64,000 bases of DNA from Geobacter sp. (GTDB lineage: Bacteria > Desulfobacterota > Desulfuromonadia > Geobacterales > Pseudopelobacteraceae), in the NCBI GenBank assembly GCA_009684515.1, contig WKKS01000001.1, positions 186,001-250,000 on the forward strand, read 5' to 3'. The notes beneath the pieces are model-generated. The model saw nothing but the letters and a program-made list of their open reading frames with translations, was not told where the DNA came from and ran no database searches. Each line of letters begins with the position of its first letter. Position 1 is the stretch's first letter. Shown piece by piece: positions 35,056-43,879 of the stretch. The position numbers were made by a program, and so were the translations under genes.

Positions 35056-36864
35056 TCAGGACTTTTTCCGGCCGACTGCCTCTTCAATCCACATTGAAAG
35101 CGCCTTGCCGCTCTTCAAGGTTTCCTCCGGTATACTGAGGTTGTTCCTGGCCGCCAGATCGTTGGCATACTTCAGCTGCCCCTCGCTCGGCCCGCCGCCG
35201 CTGCTGCGTGCCGGAGGGATTGAAAAGCCCATCTTGTTGTGAACACCACGACAGAAGCGCTGCCAGGTTTCCTTGTTCTCCACCACCAGATCCAGAAAAC
35301 CTTCCATCTTGCTGGTCAACTCGTAGTCGATCACCCAGCCATGCTGACCCCTCAGATAATCGATCAGGGTTTCTCCAGGCGGCATGGGGACAACCTTCCC
35401 CTTTTCCTCTTTTACATATCCGCGATCGGTGATGTTTTTGGTAATGGCGGCGTAGGTGGATGGACGGCCGATGCCCAGTTTTTCCAGCTCCTTGACCAGG
35501 GAACCGAGCGTAAACCGTCCGGGAGGCTTGGTCTTTTTCTCGTCCAGGATTTCCTTCAGCTTCGGCACCAGTTCCCCGACTTCAACCGGCGGCAGCAGCT
35601 GCAGCCTGTCATCTTCGCCTTTTTTTTCATTTTCCTCTTCCAGCTCGGCATAGACCTTCAGAAAACCGTCGAAGATCAGAACCCTTCCAGAAGCTTTGAA
35701 GCGCTCACCGGCCACCTCAAAAAGCATCGTCGTTGAATCGAAGCGGGCTGGAGCCATCTGGCTGGCAACGGCGCGTTTGAAGATCAGCTCGTAAAGCCTG
35801 GCATGTTCCTGGGTCAGCCCCTCTTTCCGGATGATATCCGCAATCTCGGCGGTGGAATGCATGTGAGTCGGCCGGATGCCTTCGTGGGCGTCAGCCTGGG
35901 AATTCTTCGACTTATGCTGGTTCGGCTTGGGAGGAAGATATTCATCGCCAAGGGCTTTCCCGAGAAACTCCCTGATTTCGCCTATAAAAGCATCATCCAT
36001 CCGGACCGAATCGGTACGGTGATAGGTGATTATGCCGTGGTCGAAAAGCGCCTGGGCCAGCTTCATGGTCTGTTCGGGAGCGTACTTCAGGCGAACGGCG
36101 GCGGCCGCCTGCAAATCGACCGTTGTGAAAGGGGGCTTGGGAGATTGCTTGACCTCTTTTCTGACGACCTTTTCAGCCAAAGCGTGGGTTTGCGCCTGGA
36201 TGACGGCTATAATCGCCTCTGCATCCGCGATCTGTTCGAACTTGCCCCTGATGTGACGCGCCAGAAACTGGGTCCCATCCTTGTCCAGCATGATATCCAG
36301 CATCCAGTACGGAGTTGATACAAAATTTCGAATCTCCCGCTCACGGTCAACCACCAGCCGAACGGCAGGCGATTGCACCCGCCCGACGCTGTACTTGCCT
36401 CGCAGGCTTTTGCTGGTAATCGGCGAGAGGATATAACCGACCAACCTGTCACCGATCCTGCGTCCCAGGAAGGCATTGTAAAGCCCGCTGTTGGTCTCTT
36501 CGAACGGCACCGCCTTGGCAAGAGATTCCTTCAGACCCTTCTCGGTGACTTCATAAATCTCCATCCGCAGGCACTCTTTGGCGACATCCTTGACCTCTTC
36601 ATGGATATGGCAGCTGATTGCATACCCCTCCCGGTCCGGGTCACCGGCCAGCATGACGACCTCCCCCTTGGCCGCTGCGCGCAGTTCCCTGGGGAGGTTA
36701 GCCTTCTTTTCGTGGTAGACGAAGGTCGGCTCATAGCTCTTCAGATCCACGCCGATCGAAGAATCGGGCAGATCCTTGAAATGACCCACCGTCGAGATGG
36801 TTTTAACCTTTAGGATCGATTGTATTTTTTTCGCCTTGGTCGGCGATTCTACGATGATCAGCAT
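35056..36864 (-). CDS. Accessory type IA DNA topoisomerase without zinc ribbons
   Basis: A 602-residue type IA topoisomerase. Toprim residues are Glu6 (VES) and DPDRE at 75-79; the catalytic Tyr281 is in ITYHRTDS. It lacks the C-terminal zinc ribbons of housekeeping TopA and ends in a short domain (QLKYANDLAARNNLSIPEET, then KALSMWIEEA) like that at the end of several plasmid or integrative-element topoisomerases (family recollection). It should relax negative supercoils or decatenate single-stranded regions. GAGG precedes the ATG; the rhomboid gene is 23 bases upstream. Confidence 0.85.
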   Translation of the reverse strand: MLIIVESPTKAKKIQSILKVKTISTVGHFKDLPDSSIGVDLKSYEPTFVYHEKKANLPRELRAAAKGEVVMLAGDPDREGYAISCHIHEEVKDVAKECLRMEIYEVTEKGLKESLAKAVPFEETNSGLYNAFLGRRIGDRLVGYILSPITSKSLRGKYSVGRVQSPAVRLVVDREREIRNFVSTPYWMLDIMLDKDGTQFLARHIRGKFEQIADAEAIIAVIQAQTHALAEKVVRKEVKQSPKPPFTTVDLQAAAAVRLKYAPEQTMKLAQALFDHGIITYHRTDSVRMDDAFIGEIREFLGKALGDEYLPPKPNQHKSKNSQADAHEGIRPTHMHSTAEIADIIRKEGLTQEHARLYELIFKRAVASQMAPARFDSTTMLFEVAGERFKASGRVLIFDGFLKVYAELEEENEKKGEDDRLQLLPPVEVGELVPKLKEILDEKKTKPPGRFTLGSLVKELEKLGIGRPSTYAAITKNITDRGYVKEEKGKVVPMPPGETLIDYLRGQHGWVIDYELTSKMEGFLDLVVENKETWQRFCRGVHNKMGFSIPPARSSGGGPSEGQLKYANDLAARNNLSIPEETLKSGKALSMWIEEAVGRKKS

Positions 36865-36887
36865 GAAACCTCAGATTTTTGCAAAAC

Positions 36888-37688
36888 TCACCTTACCACT
36901 GCGCCAAAGATCGCCCACCCCAGCACGCCGACCGTTGCAACTGCGCAAAGCAGCGCCATAACTTTATGGATCGATGTCTCCGGCCGACGATCACCATAAC
37001 CAACCAGCATGCCGATCAGAACACCACCGACCACCCCGCCGGCATGCCCCCAGTTGTTGATGCCGGGGAAGATCATCCCGAACAGGAACAGACTGAAAAT
37101 CCACCCTCCCACCTCACGGTAGACCGAATTGCCGTAAGCCCCTCCCCTGGTCTTGCCGTAGTAGAGCATGGCGCCGATAAGGCCGCAAACAGCCGCCGAA
37201 GCGCCGATCGTAAACGCAACTCCGGCGAAGTAGGAAACTCCGAACCCGAAAATCCCCCCCAAGGTATAGATGATCAGCAGGCGACTCGGACCGTATTCGC
37301 TGATAACCAGCGGCGCCAACTGGCGCAGGGCCATCATGTTGAAAATAATATGTAAAATTCCGCCATGCAGATAATTGGCACTGAGTAGCGACCAGAACCG
37401 GCCATAGTAATTAATCGGAAGAGTGCCGGTGGCTCCCAGCATCATCAGACTGGTCTGCCCCGGAGACATGAAGCCGCCGCCATTGCCGAGCATCAGCGAA
37501 AGCGCAAAATACAGCACATTAAGGGTAATGATGACTTTGACCAGACCATCGCCAGCACCGCCCCCCTGTGTCCAGTTGATCAGGTGCCACCAGGCCGCCG
37601 AGCGGGACGTCCCGCACCATGAACAAACCGCTTCTTCACTGCCCACCAGCCGTCGGCAGCGAGGGCAGAGAATTGCCCGTTGAGTCAT
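36888..37688 (-). CDS. Rhomboid-family intramembrane serine protease with N-terminal zinc ribbon
   Basis: A 266-residue protein. Residues 8-25 carry CPRC...CSWC, a zinc-ribbon-like pair. About six membrane segments follow, with the catalytic Ser in GASAAVCGL and His in NNWGHAGGVVGG. The HGGILHIIFNMMAL stretch is also typical of rhomboids. The substrate is unknown. It is probably co-transcribed with the downstream topoisomerase, and begins after the terminator of the operon to its right. Confidence 0.9.
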   Translation of the reverse strand: MTQRAILCPRCRRLVGSEEAVCSWCGTSRSAAWWHLINWTQGGGAGDGLVKVIITLNVLYFALSLMLGNGGGFMSPGQTSLMMLGATGTLPINYYGRFWSLLSANYLHGGILHIIFNMMALRQLAPLVISEYGPSRLLIIYTLGGIFGFGVSYFAGVAFTIGASAAVCGLIGAMLYYGKTRGGAYGNSVYREVGGWIFSLFLFGMIFPGINNWGHAGGVVGGVLIGMLVGYGDRRPETSIHKVMALLCAVATVGVLGWAIFGAVVR

Positions 37689-37895
37689 TTTTCATACCTC
37701 GTATTTTTCATCAGTGAACTATCAGCCAAGAAAAGTCTGGAGAGTAGATTCTTTTGCAGGGTCTTTAAATATCACAAACCGGCTGCGGTATAAACAGCTT
37801 TCGGCAAAAACGATGAATATTTGCGGGACGCCCTTCATGTAAACATTCTTACGGCAGTTGCGGACAACATTGTCATCCAGTAATCGCAACCACGC

Positions 37896-37933
37896 AAAAA
37901 GCCCCGAGAATCAACAGATTTTCGGGGCTTTTG
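37896..37933 (-). terminator. Terminator ending the sbcDC-MoxR-TIKI operon
   Basis: Stem AAAAGCCCCGA (37897-37907) with TCGGGGCTTTT (37922-37932), followed on the minus strand by a further T. It lies 19 bases past the stop of the 653-residue gene. Confidence 0.88.
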
Positions 37934-37951
37934 TTTAATAGTTGCAATACT

Positions 37952-39913
37952 TCACCAGATATAATCCCTGGCAATTTCACGCTTGTCCTTGCCGGCCAGG
38001 ATATGCATTACACGCATCTGCTTGAGCTTGCCAGGCGACAGCGAGCCGAGCGGGATGTAAACAATCTGCCGGTCCAGTCGGGCGGCCATCTGCTTGAACA
38101 TGCTGCGGGGCGGCTTCGCGGCGACGTAGACCACATATTTCTCGATCGAATAATCCAGAGCCGCCATCAGCAGCATCTCAGCCCTGCTGGCCGCAGTGCG
38201 GTAATCCGGATCGTCCCACACATCCATCATGCGCCTGGGCGGGTAGGACAGCATAAAACCGCCATACTCGCAGCGGCAGATACCGGGACCAACGACGTTT
38301 TCGGCCGGATCGGTTGCGTAGAAGGCCATATCCGATTCCTGGTCATGTTCCCCCAGCCAGGTCATGCGATAGGGGTATTTCTGATTGCGGCGATCCTCAT
38401 CGAAGACCACCACCAGGCACCCCACCCCGCCTTTGGCCCGCAGCTGTTCCCGGACATAGATCTTGCCTTCGTGGATGTTGCGCATGGTTTCGCGGATATC
38501 GATTCCATCCAGCATCGAGCTGCTGAACTTCTCGCTGCGGCTCAGCTCCTCGGACAGCTGCATGCTTCCCTTGCGCTTCAGGAAACGCCCGTAATCTTCA
38601 ATCGCCAGGTCTTCCGGCGGATAAGAGCAGATTGAGGGATCGTCAAAACCTTCCAGCCATTCGCCGGGACGCCGTTCCCGCTTGCGTTTCATGAAGCCGA
38701 AGCGGGAAAGCCCTTTTTCACGTTTCTGGCGTGGACGGAAGCGGATCTGGCGACTGCCGCCCCAGATTTCCTCGGGAGAGATACGGATCGTTGCCAGATC
38801 GCTGCTTTCCTGCTGCCAGGGATAGCAGACCGCCAGACGACAGAAAGCATAAGCGAAATTGTCGTCGATGCAGCCACGGGCCGCCGCCAGCAGCTGAAAC
38901 AGGTCAGGCAGCAGCATGTCGCCGCTGAAGGCGTAGTTGCGTGCAAAGCGGAAAAAAGCCCGCTTTTGCCAGAGATGCACGTTTTCACCTGTTTCCTGGC
39001 GATAGTGGCGGGCGGCCTCGCTGAACAGCCGGTAAATGACTCGCTGCCGGTCTAAAAAAACACCCTCACGGCCCAGATGGCGGGCCGTCCGGCGAATAGC
39101 GTTATCCAGCAACTGCTCTTCCGGAAGTTCCTGTTTACCGCCGCTGATCAGTTCCAGGGCGTGGAATCGCTTGCGCAGACTGTCTCCACCTTCCCGCGGT
39201 TCGTCCGGCAGTGGGCCACGGCGATATTCGTAGACGGAAGAAACAAAGGGATACTCGGCCAGAATCTCGCCGCACGATTCGGGGTGCAGATTGAAGATGC
39301 TGACCCCCTCTCGCCGGATGCGCTCCAGCGGCGCTGCCAGCGGGGTATCAAAGAGCTGTTTGATGCGCTCCAGATGGGCCATGCCGCAAACCAGCAGAAC
39401 CCGATCGTGATGCTTGGCAAGTTCCTGCAGGCGAAAAGCCATCCCCTGCTCGCGGCGCTGATCCTCATGACAAGGGAGCTGATCGCCGCAGGCAGAACGA
39501 TAGACCTGACAATAAGCCTCCAGACCGATCCGGCAGATGCTGTAGGAATCGGGGAGTCGCTCCACGTGGCGCGGGTAGCTGTCGCTATCCACATCGATGA
39601 AATGCAGCGGCAGCCCCTGTTCAACAGCCATGCGAGCAGCCTCAACCAACGGGTCGGCCGGTTCCACCAGCAGGTAGACGGTTTCTTCCTTATCCTTTGT
39701 CCTGGTTTGGTAACTAAGAACCGAGATTTGGGGCAGGCGCCGCAAGGCCCGCAGAAAGGGGGCTTCCAGCGTGTGCGGCAGCTCGACCGCCACCGCATCC
39801 GGTCGCACCCGCTGATAAGCCATCCGCACCAGTTGGGCGAACTCCATCCGATAATGCAGGATTGGCAAGGCCTGGACCGGGCCGAATTTTTCGAGAAAAA
39901 GGCGGTGGGGCAT
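37952..39913 (-). CDS. Uncharacterised 653-residue protein with TIKI/ChaN-like N-terminal domain
   Basis: Not a named gene that I recognise. Residues about 1-195 have the layout of the TIKI/TraB/ChaN superfamily: a His-x3-Glu near 20-24, PDAVAVELP with Glu44, a YLLVEPADP-x2-EA-x-AVEQGLPLHFIDVD segment (described by residues 80-109), and a final LVCGMAHLE with His180. It also recalls DUF5682 proteins that accompany MoxR ATPases (inference). The middle is helical and basic (a KRKRERR stretch near 410). The C-terminal 200 residues (GVGCLVVVFDED and later WDDPDY) match nothing I know and have no vWA MIDAS. No signal peptide is seen, so it is likely cytoplasmic. It starts two bases after the MoxR stop. 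Confidence 0.75.
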   Translation of the reverse strand: MPHRLFLEKFGPVQALPILHYRMEFAQLVRMAYQRVRPDAVAVELPHTLEAPFLRALRRLPQISVLSYQTRTKDKEETVYLLVEPADPLVEAARMAVEQGLPLHFIDVDSDSYPRHVERLPDSYSICRIGLEAYCQVYRSACGDQLPCHEDQRREQGMAFRLQELAKHHDRVLLVCGMAHLERIKQLFDTPLAAPLERIRREGVSIFNLHPESCGEILAEYPFVSSVYEYRRGPLPDEPREGGDSLRKRFHALELISGGKQELPEEQLLDNAIRRTARHLGREGVFLDRQRVIYRLFSEAARHYRQETGENVHLWQKRAFFRFARNYAFSGDMLLPDLFQLLAAARGCIDDNFAYAFCRLAVCYPWQQESSDLATIRISPEEIWGGSRQIRFRPRQKREKGLSRFGFMKRKRERRPGEWLEGFDDPSICSYPPEDLAIEDYGRFLKRKGSMQLSEELSRSEKFSSSMLDGIDIRETMRNIHEGKIYVREQLRAKGGVGCLVVVFDEDRRNQKYPYRMTWLGEHDQESDMAFYATDPAENVVGPGICRCEYGGFMLSYPPRRMMDVWDDPDYRTAASRAEMLLMAALDYSIEKYVVYVAAKPPRSMFKQMAARLDRQIVYIPLGSLSPGKLKQMRVMHILAGKDKREIARDYIW

Positions 39914-39915
39914 GG

Positions 39916-40734
39916 TCAGACCAGATACGGCAGCGCTTCTTCCCCCAGGATCCGCTCCACGGAGAGCTGCAGCAGATCGCGGGATGGCTGCCCTCCGGCG
40001 GCGGACATTTTGAGGGCATAGCGGGCGATGTTGATGCCGTCCCGCACCGAATAGAGCTCATCGGCGGCGTGGGAGCGTTGCAGGAAATCCACCACGTATT
40101 TCAGGATACTGCTGTCGGCAAAGGGGAGATTCTCCTGCAGAATTACCAGTTCCTCGTCGGCTTCGGGGAAGTCGATATAGATCTGGGGCTGCAGACGGGA
40201 GTGGATGTATTCCGGGATTTCAAAGGTCGAGGCGTCCTCGTTCATCGTGACCACAATCCGGAAATCACGCAGGGCCGGGATCCGCAAGCCGGTCACAATC
40301 GACTCCACATAGCGGCGGTCATCCAAAAGCGGGGCCAGGGAGGCCCAGGCTTTCTCGCTCATGCGGTTGCCTTCGTCCAGGATCAGTATCCCGCCGGTCA
40401 GCATGGCTGAAACCAGGGACGAGGCAGCGTACTGGATCTTGCCGTCCGGCCCGATCACCGGCGTCACGATCAAATCCTCGGGGCGGGTGTCCATGGTGGC
40501 CTGATACAGGTAAACCGGCCTTCCCAGGCGCTTGGCGGCGGCATAGGCCAGAGTGGTCTTGCCGACCCCCGGCTTGCCGATCAGGCGTGGATTAAAGGGG
40601 ATGTCCCGTTCGTCGATCACCATCCAGGCCGCCAGCAGCTGCCGCAGCAGCTCTTCCTGTCCGACCCATTTCAGATTGAGTTCCACCGGGCCTGCCAGTG
40701 AAAGTGTTACGCCATCCAGTGTTACCTGTTCCAT
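39916..40734 (-). CDS. MoxR-like AAA+ ATPase
   Basis: A 272-residue AAA_5/MoxR-type ATPase. Walker A is GKPGVGKT at 53-60, Walker B ILILDEGN at 117-123, sensor 1 VVTMNED, and the preceding MDTRPEDLIVTP loop is typical. MoxR proteins are usually chaperones for a partner encoded next door, often a vWA protein; here the partner would be the 653-residue protein. The ATG at 40734 has GGAG eight bases upstream; a GTG at 40743 is less likely. Confidence 0.88.
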   Translation of the reverse strand: MEQVTLDGVTLSLAGPVELNLKWVGQEELLRQLLAAWMVIDERDIPFNPRLIGKPGVGKTTLAYAAAKRLGRPVYLYQATMDTRPEDLIVTPVIGPDGKIQYAASSLVSAMLTGGILILDEGNRMSEKAWASLAPLLDDRRYVESIVTGLRIPALRDFRIVVTMNEDASTFEIPEYIHSRLQPQIYIDFPEADEELVILQENLPFADSSILKYVVDFLQRSHAADELYSVRDGINIARYALKMSAAGGQPSRDLLQLSVERILGEEALPYLV

Positions 40735-40767
40735 GTAAAGCACTCCGCATTGGGGTTTGATTTATGG

Positions 40768-41370
40768 TTATTTAAAGGCGGCAACCTGGGCCTGATAGAC
40801 CGTCACCGGAACGTATCGCACGGCAAACTCAACCGTGCATTTTGCACAGGCCACAAAGAACGGCTTGCCGTTTTTACCCTTGTCCAGCGCCAGTTCGTGC
40901 TTGTGGTTGCAATAGGGGCAGTTGGCTACGACAATGCTCTGCGGCAGCGACCTGGCCTCGACCGGTTTTTTGACGCTCTTGGAAGGCTTGATTCCAGTCG
41001 CGCTTTCTGCCGGGACTGCCGATTTGATTTCCTGAACTTCGGTTTCGGACTGCTCCGATTCAACCGGCACACTCTTTTTCATTTTTGGTCGCTCCTTTTT
41101 TATGGATGTGGTTATCGGAAGATTGTCCTCTTCCGGGTGAATGATGCTGGTGACAGGCGCCGGCATAATTCCTTTGATGGCTTTCTTCCAGATCGTCGGC
41201 AGGGAAGTTTTGGAAAAATGCAGCGGCCTGACCCCCTTCATCCTGGCAGCCCCGTTTTCCACTAGATAAAACTTGTCGCGGTACGCTACCAGCATCTGTG
41301 CGCCGATCTCCGCCACCTTGATACCGGATGATACTTTGTTGTCGAGCCAGAATGTGACCGCCTCTTCCAT
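40768..41370 (-). CDS. Hypothetical protein with C-terminal zinc ribbon
   Basis: A 200-residue protein of no known family. Residues 1-65 look like a small folded domain. Residues about 70-148 are a Lys/Ser/Pro/Glu-rich, probably disordered linker. The end carries CPYC-x20-CAKC (Cys151, 154, 175, 178), a zinc ribbon. It sits 54 bases after sbcC and 33 bases before the MoxR gene. It could be an adaptor that links the nuclease and ATPase parts of the operon (inference). Confidence 0.75.
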   Translation of the reverse strand: MEEAVTFWLDNKVSSGIKVAEIGAQMLVAYRDKFYLVENGAARMKGVRPLHFSKTSLPTIWKKAIKGIMPAPVTSIIHPEEDNLPITTSIKKERPKMKKSVPVESEQSETEVQEIKSAVPAESATGIKPSKSVKKPVEARSLPQSIVVANCPYCNHKHELALDKGKNGKPFFVACAKCTVEFAVRYVPVTVYQAQVAAFK

Positions 41371-41424
41371 AAACCGCCCTCCCCTGTTTCCGTTAAAATA
41401 TATGCGCCGTTATTATCCCAAACT

Positions 41425-43878
41425 TTAAATTGGAGCGGGTTCACCAACCGTCACAACCTGGTCAGTGATTTCCGTAAAGCTGACATCGTGGCTGACCAGA
41501 AACAGCTGATCATACCAATGTTCGCTGACCTCTTCACGCCCTACATCGATGGCGCGGAAAGCGTGGGCCAGATTTTCGCGGCGGGCGGCGTCCAGATTGG
41601 AGGTCGGCTCATCGAAAAAAGCGATCCGCGCGCCGATGGTCTGCAGCAGAGCCAACCGCAGGGCCACTACCGCACTCATCATCTGCCCGCCGGAAAGCTG
41701 GTCGTCGCTCCGCTCCCGCATGACCCCATCCGGCATATCCCGGAGTATGATCTGGTAACTCTCCCCCCAGTTCAGTTCTTCATCCGAATCAGCAATAGTG
41801 CGGTAGATAATGTCGGCGCGAAGGCTGATCTCTTCCCGGAAACGTTCGGAAAGCTGGGTGGAAACATTTTTGAAAATCTGGTTGCGCAGGAATTTGACCA
41901 GTTTTTCTTTTTCCTCGAAAGAGGCAATCCGAACCTGTTTTTCTTCGACTTCCGCTTTGATTTTTCCAAGCCGCTCAAGCTCGGATTCAAGCCGCTGGCG
42001 GTTACGGCCAAGCTCCACGATCTGCTGCCGCAAAGTAGCCACTGCGGACAACAGACGGTCTTTTTCAAGACGCAGTTCCCGGTGCTGTTCCGGCTGGTAT
42101 GCGGCCTGTTGTGCAGCCAGCTCACCTTCACTGGCACTGCGCTCCGCCTTGAGCGTGTTCAGCAGCTGTTGCATCTTTTCCAGCAGTTGGATCCGGAGTG
42201 GAAGTTCCGCTGCATCCTTCTGATGGGCATTGAAAGTATCCCGCGCCCCCTGAAAGCTGGCCCGTTCCTGTTCAGCACGTTCGATTTCGCCGTCCAAGCC
42301 GGCAAAGGCTTGCAGATCGGCCTTGCGCAACTGACTCTTTTGGGCCGCCTCGGCCTGTAGAACGGCCAGCTTCCGCTGCCCGGCCACCCTTTCCAGATGC
42401 CCCGATTTCTGCTTTTCCAGAGCCGCCAGTTGTTTATCGATCTCCTGCAGGCGGACCTGCAACCCGTTCAGCTCTTTTTCAGCCTTCTCGGCCTCTTTTA
42501 ATAAAATGTCCGTTTCCTGGACTCGTGAAAACAGCTCGTTCATCTGCCGATCAAGGTCAGCTGTCCTGGCGGAGAAAACATCCCGCGGCTCGGTGCCGGC
42601 AATATTGCGGCACTGCTCCATGAAAAACGGGCAGACTCCTTCAGCAAGTTTATCCTTCCCCTCCAGAAGGGCGGCCTTCCTTCCCGACAAGAGCGCGTGC
42701 GATGCCTTAAGAGTGTCACTATCCCTGCGCAGTTGAGAAAGTGCGGCGGCCGTCTCCCGAACCTTGGGATCGGCCTGCGCTGCTTGGCGGGCAAGCATCA
42801 AACGTTTTTCCTCGCCGGCCAATTGCATGGCGATCTTCCCACATTCCAGCCGTTCGTGCTCCAGTTGCTGTGTCTGACGCTGAGCTTCCTTCTCCAGGGC
42901 ATTGATTTCCTGTTCCACCTGTCGGCGCTGCTGTTCCTTCTGCCGCAGTTCCTTGAGCTGCAACTCGGATCTGTCACAAGCTTCCTTACCGGCACGGGCC
43001 TCGTTCACAGCCGCCACCGCCCGGTGCGCTTCATCCACCCGGATTTTCTGGGTGGCAATTTTTTCGTCACCTTCTGTCAGACGGCCAATCAGCAACTGCA
43101 AACCGGCCTGGAGAGTGCTGATGCTTTTCTCGCGACGGTCCAGGTCAAGCAGCAACTTTTCCGCATTTTCGAGAGCGGCCGACTGCTGCTTCAAACCGCT
43201 TTCCTTGACGCCCTGCTCACTGACCAGCGCGGTCAATTCGGCCTGTTTGTCCTGCAGGAGCAGCAGCTGATCCTGCTTGGACCCCACCTCAGCCGTCAGG
43301 ATTTTAATGCGTTCCTGCACAGTTGACAACAGGGTGCTGGTCCCTTTGTAGGTTTTGCGCCAAGCATCAATCCCAAGAATTTCATCAAATGCTTCCAGAC
43401 GCTTGGTGGATTGTTTGATGACGAATGGTCCCAGGAAATCGTTCTGGAACGGCCCGATTACCAGCTTGAACTGTTCCGACAACGGCCTCCCGTTTGCCAG
43501 CCCAAGAAGTCCGGCGATGCGGGCCTCGGTTTCTTCAATCCTGGCGTGATCCTCAACCTCGAACAGACCGCCGGACTCTCTTGCCAAAAGCCACTTTGCA
43601 CCAGCTCCCACGCTGCGGCTGACACGCCAGCATTGGCCGTCATCGGTCTGAAAATCAACGCTGATCTCCCCTTTTTTTGTACCGATGGAGAGGAAACGAT
43701 CCACATTGGATACGAAATCGCGGGCATCGACTCCGAAGAGGGCATAACCGATCGCTTCAAAGATCGTGCTCTTGCCAGCGCCGTTCGGTCCGGACAGGAC
43801 GTTGATACCGGCTGAGAAAGAAAGTTCGGTATCACGATGGGATTTGATGTTTTTTAGATGGACGGAAATGATCTGCAT
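41425..43878 (-). CDS. sbcC: SbcC/Rad50-like SMC-family ATPase, short form
   Basis: An 817-residue Rad50/SbcC protein. It has the N-terminal Walker A GPNGAGKST, two long coiled-coil arms, the C-terminal signature QLSGGQMMSAVVALR and Walker B with DEPTSNLD. The hook at the middle is CPFFMEQC rather than the classic CxxC. It should form the ATP-driven clamp of a nuclease with SbcD. It starts one base after the sbcD stop (ATG 43878; a GTG at 43890 is an alternative). It is shorter than E. coli SbcC (1048 residues). Confidence 0.9.
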   Translation of the reverse strand: MQIISVHLKNIKSHRDTELSFSAGINVLSGPNGAGKSTIFEAIGYALFGVDARDFVSNVDRFLSIGTKKGEISVDFQTDDGQCWRVSRSVGAGAKWLLARESGGLFEVEDHARIEETEARIAGLLGLANGRPLSEQFKLVIGPFQNDFLGPFVIKQSTKRLEAFDEILGIDAWRKTYKGTSTLLSTVQERIKILTAEVGSKQDQLLLLQDKQAELTALVSEQGVKESGLKQQSAALENAEKLLLDLDRREKSISTLQAGLQLLIGRLTEGDEKIATQKIRVDEAHRAVAAVNEARAGKEACDRSELQLKELRQKEQQRRQVEQEINALEKEAQRQTQQLEHERLECGKIAMQLAGEEKRLMLARQAAQADPKVRETAAALSQLRRDSDTLKASHALLSGRKAALLEGKDKLAEGVCPFFMEQCRNIAGTEPRDVFSARTADLDRQMNELFSRVQETDILLKEAEKAEKELNGLQVRLQEIDKQLAALEKQKSGHLERVAGQRKLAVLQAEAAQKSQLRKADLQAFAGLDGEIERAEQERASFQGARDTFNAHQKDAAELPLRIQLLEKMQQLLNTLKAERSASEGELAAQQAAYQPEQHRELRLEKDRLLSAVATLRQQIVELGRNRQRLESELERLGKIKAEVEEKQVRIASFEEKEKLVKFLRNQIFKNVSTQLSERFREEISLRADIIYRTIADSDEELNWGESYQIILRDMPDGVMRERSDDQLSGGQMMSAVVALRLALLQTIGARIAFFDEPTSNLDAARRENLAHAFRAIDVGREEVSEHWYDQLFLVSHDVSFTEITDQVVTVGEPAPI

Positions 43879-43879
43879 G

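Noticed and set aside
39077-40021. Antisense frame of 314 codons opposite the 653-residue gene
   Set aside because: The minus-strand frame has family motifs, tight coupling to its neighbours and a terminator; the plus frame has none of these.
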